The notes under the pieces are model-generated. The model was not told the origin of the DNA, did not search any database, and worked only from the letters and a program-made list of their open reading frames with translations. From the NCBI GenBank assembly GCA_022829145.1, contig CM040747.1:35852052-35916051 (forward strand): DNA of 64,000 nucleotides, written 5' to 3'. Positions within the stretch are counted from its first letter, which is position 1; each line of letters starts with the position of its first letter. Made by a program: the position numbers and the translations under genes. Source of the DNA: Albula goreensis. Its lineage: Eukaryota; Chordata; Actinopteri; Albuliformes; Albulidae. Positions 54,400 to 64,000 of the stretch are shown one piece after another.

Positions 54400-55617
54400 A
54401 AACCATTTGGGTGCAAGCCTCAACAAGACATTGTTGCACTTTGATACAACATTGATGCAACATTTCAGCATTCTTAATTGTCATATTAGTATTCACTTTC
54501 AATGACAATAAATGAGTATCGAACCACTTAAATGTGTTGTTTGCTTCTGTTTCCAAAACTGTATTATTCACATGCATCAGATTACATTTGCTTCATACAT
54601 TCTTATCGTGGCTATATAGATTGTAGCTCTATAAACTTTTGTTCCTGGTGTATAATGCTAATGGTCAGAATGCTGCCACAGACCCTGAACACTGGAAGCA
54701 GTAGGATGCAATGACAGGGCTAATGCCAATGCAACATGCTAATATTTTTCACTCTGATTCACATTCTTATGGTTTCTTGGTAAAACTTAAATTAGTCATC
54801 CTTTGTTTATTAGTTCCCAGACAGGAATACTGTCCAAAAGTGACAGATCAAGATTTGATTTTCAAAAATACTGAGCTGCCCATAACAAAGAAAAGCAGTT
54901 AGTTACATCTCTACTATACAGTAATTTGCCATTCAAGCATTTTATTGTCATGAATGTCACACTCTACCCACATGATGTACCTTATTACATGAAGCATGTC
55001 AAAGTTTTAGTGAACTATGAAATACTCTTTTTCTGGAATTTTGGAACTCCTTTTATCCTTTTTTCGGAATTTTGATCTGACATTATACCTGTTTTGTCAG
55101 TTACATTTTATTTGAATGTATGGGCTAACAGCTACCAATTAGTGCTATTGCGGCACCGTGCACCAAGTAACCAAACTGAGGAATATAAATTTACAGAAAT
55201 ATCTGGGTCCATAAGCAAAACAGTGGGATGTTAAATGGTATTTCCATTTCTCCATCCTATTTCTTATGGAAGTATAACCCATCAAGATAGCATGGATTTC
55301 TGTGTATGTTTCAGCTCTGTTCTGCCAATAGTCCACAAGACATCACATCGCTTTAAAACTCAATTGAGACATGTATTACAGTTTTTTTCAATAGTCCAAA
55401 ATAAATGTGCCATAAAGACAGGTGCATTCACCATATGTGAATATGGTGTCAGGAAAATGCCAGCAACAGTCCGTAAGACATTACACCACTTACGCTTATT
55501 TTGGATACCAGAGGTGTTCCTGAGTATCCCCAACCGCACTTTCAGTGAGACATGTAGTCTGCTTTTTTCTTACCGTCCAATTTTGACACTTCAGTTTTTG
55601 AGACTTGTATTCTTAGT
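54183..55617 (+). repeat. Copy B of the ~1.4-kb duplicated block
   Basis: Partner of 43918-45357. It contains the last coding exon of the intact lectin, its poly(A) signal and 3' flank. A 13-bp insertion after about 54441 shifts the offset to 10283. Similarity stops at about 55617, roughly 180 bp before the psmc1 start codon. Confidence 0.95.
54507..54512 (+). terminator. Lectin polyadenylation signal
   Basis: AATAAA lies 108 nt after the lectin stop codon, followed by a TG-rich stretch (GTGTTGTTTGCTTCTG) near 54534 that fits a downstream element. Confidence 0.65.
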
Positions 55618-55639
55618 TGTTTAAAATGTTACAAAACAT

Positions 55640-55799
55640 AACTTGCTTTAAGATACACTCATGTTTAAATTCGGTATTTTACCGTCTTTGTGCCATGTCT
55701 TCTTCTTCTTTTTTTAGGACCGCTATTATGACAACCTTGACCCGGAAGTATTTTTCTTTTTTATTGTTGCTGGCAGAACACAGGTCAGTAGCAGCAGCT
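55640..55799 (+). promoter_or_regulatory. psmc1: psmc1 promoter and 5' UTR
   Basis: Directly upstream of the ATG at 55800 lie CTTCTTCTTC and T-rich pyrimidine stretches and an ETS-type ACCCGGAAGT at about 55740-55749, with no TATA box. This is the usual make-up of a housekeeping promoter. The start site is inferred. Confidence 0.5.
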
Positions 55800-63931
<8,132 letters not shown>

Positions 63932-64000
63932 TAAGTTAAAAATATATGGCATCAGGTGGACACATCAGTACTGGTTCACATGTAGATCAGGCTTCTGTTT

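Overview
The window is nuclear DNA of a ray-finned (teleost) fish. The evidence is intron-rich vertebrate genes with GT-AG junctions, long CA/TG microsatellites, fish-type Tc1/mariner and other DNA-transposon remains, and a lectin of the fish ladderlectin / type II antifreeze group. I cannot name the species.

Four loci could be rebuilt exon by exon. (1) tmem63a, minus strand, 520-18348: 18 coding exons giving the first 646 codons, with the C-terminal exons lying left of base 1. (2) faxc, minus strand, 26134-38705: a complete six-exon coding sequence of 405 codons, with a CpG-rich start near 38.4-39.0 kb. (3) A secreted C-type lectin, plus strand, 50753-54399: eight coding exons, 192 aa. A 5'-truncated, broken relative lies at 42.7-45.5 kb. 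(4) psmc1, proteasome ATPase Rpt2, plus strand, 55800-63898: ten exons and 396 of about 440 codons, with the last exon beyond the right edge. Exon junctions were checked by keeping the reading frame across every join and comparing with remembered human proteins; no alignment was run.

Layout: 0-20 kb is tmem63a with tandem repeats and MITE-like elements in its introns. 20.3-26.1 kb is a gene-free stretch upstream of tmem63a that must hold the faxc 3' UTR. 26-39 kb is faxc, with introns full of dinucleotide repeats. 39-50 kb is repeat-rich and holds the broken lectin, a decayed Tc1 piece and a fuller but dead Tc1 element. 50-55.6 kb holds the intact lectin and the second copy of a ~1.4 kb duplicated block, which ends just before the psmc1 promoter. 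55.7-64 kb is psmc1, with a TIR element carrying a visible target-site duplication in one intron.

The genes do not form a pathway: mechanosensitive channel, neuronal GST-like protein, secreted lectin, proteasome ATPase. The most unusual structures are a 50-bp tandem array that copies the exon end and splice donor of one tmem63a exon about nine times, and three tandem symmetric mini-exons in the lectin that each supply one N-glycosylation sequon.
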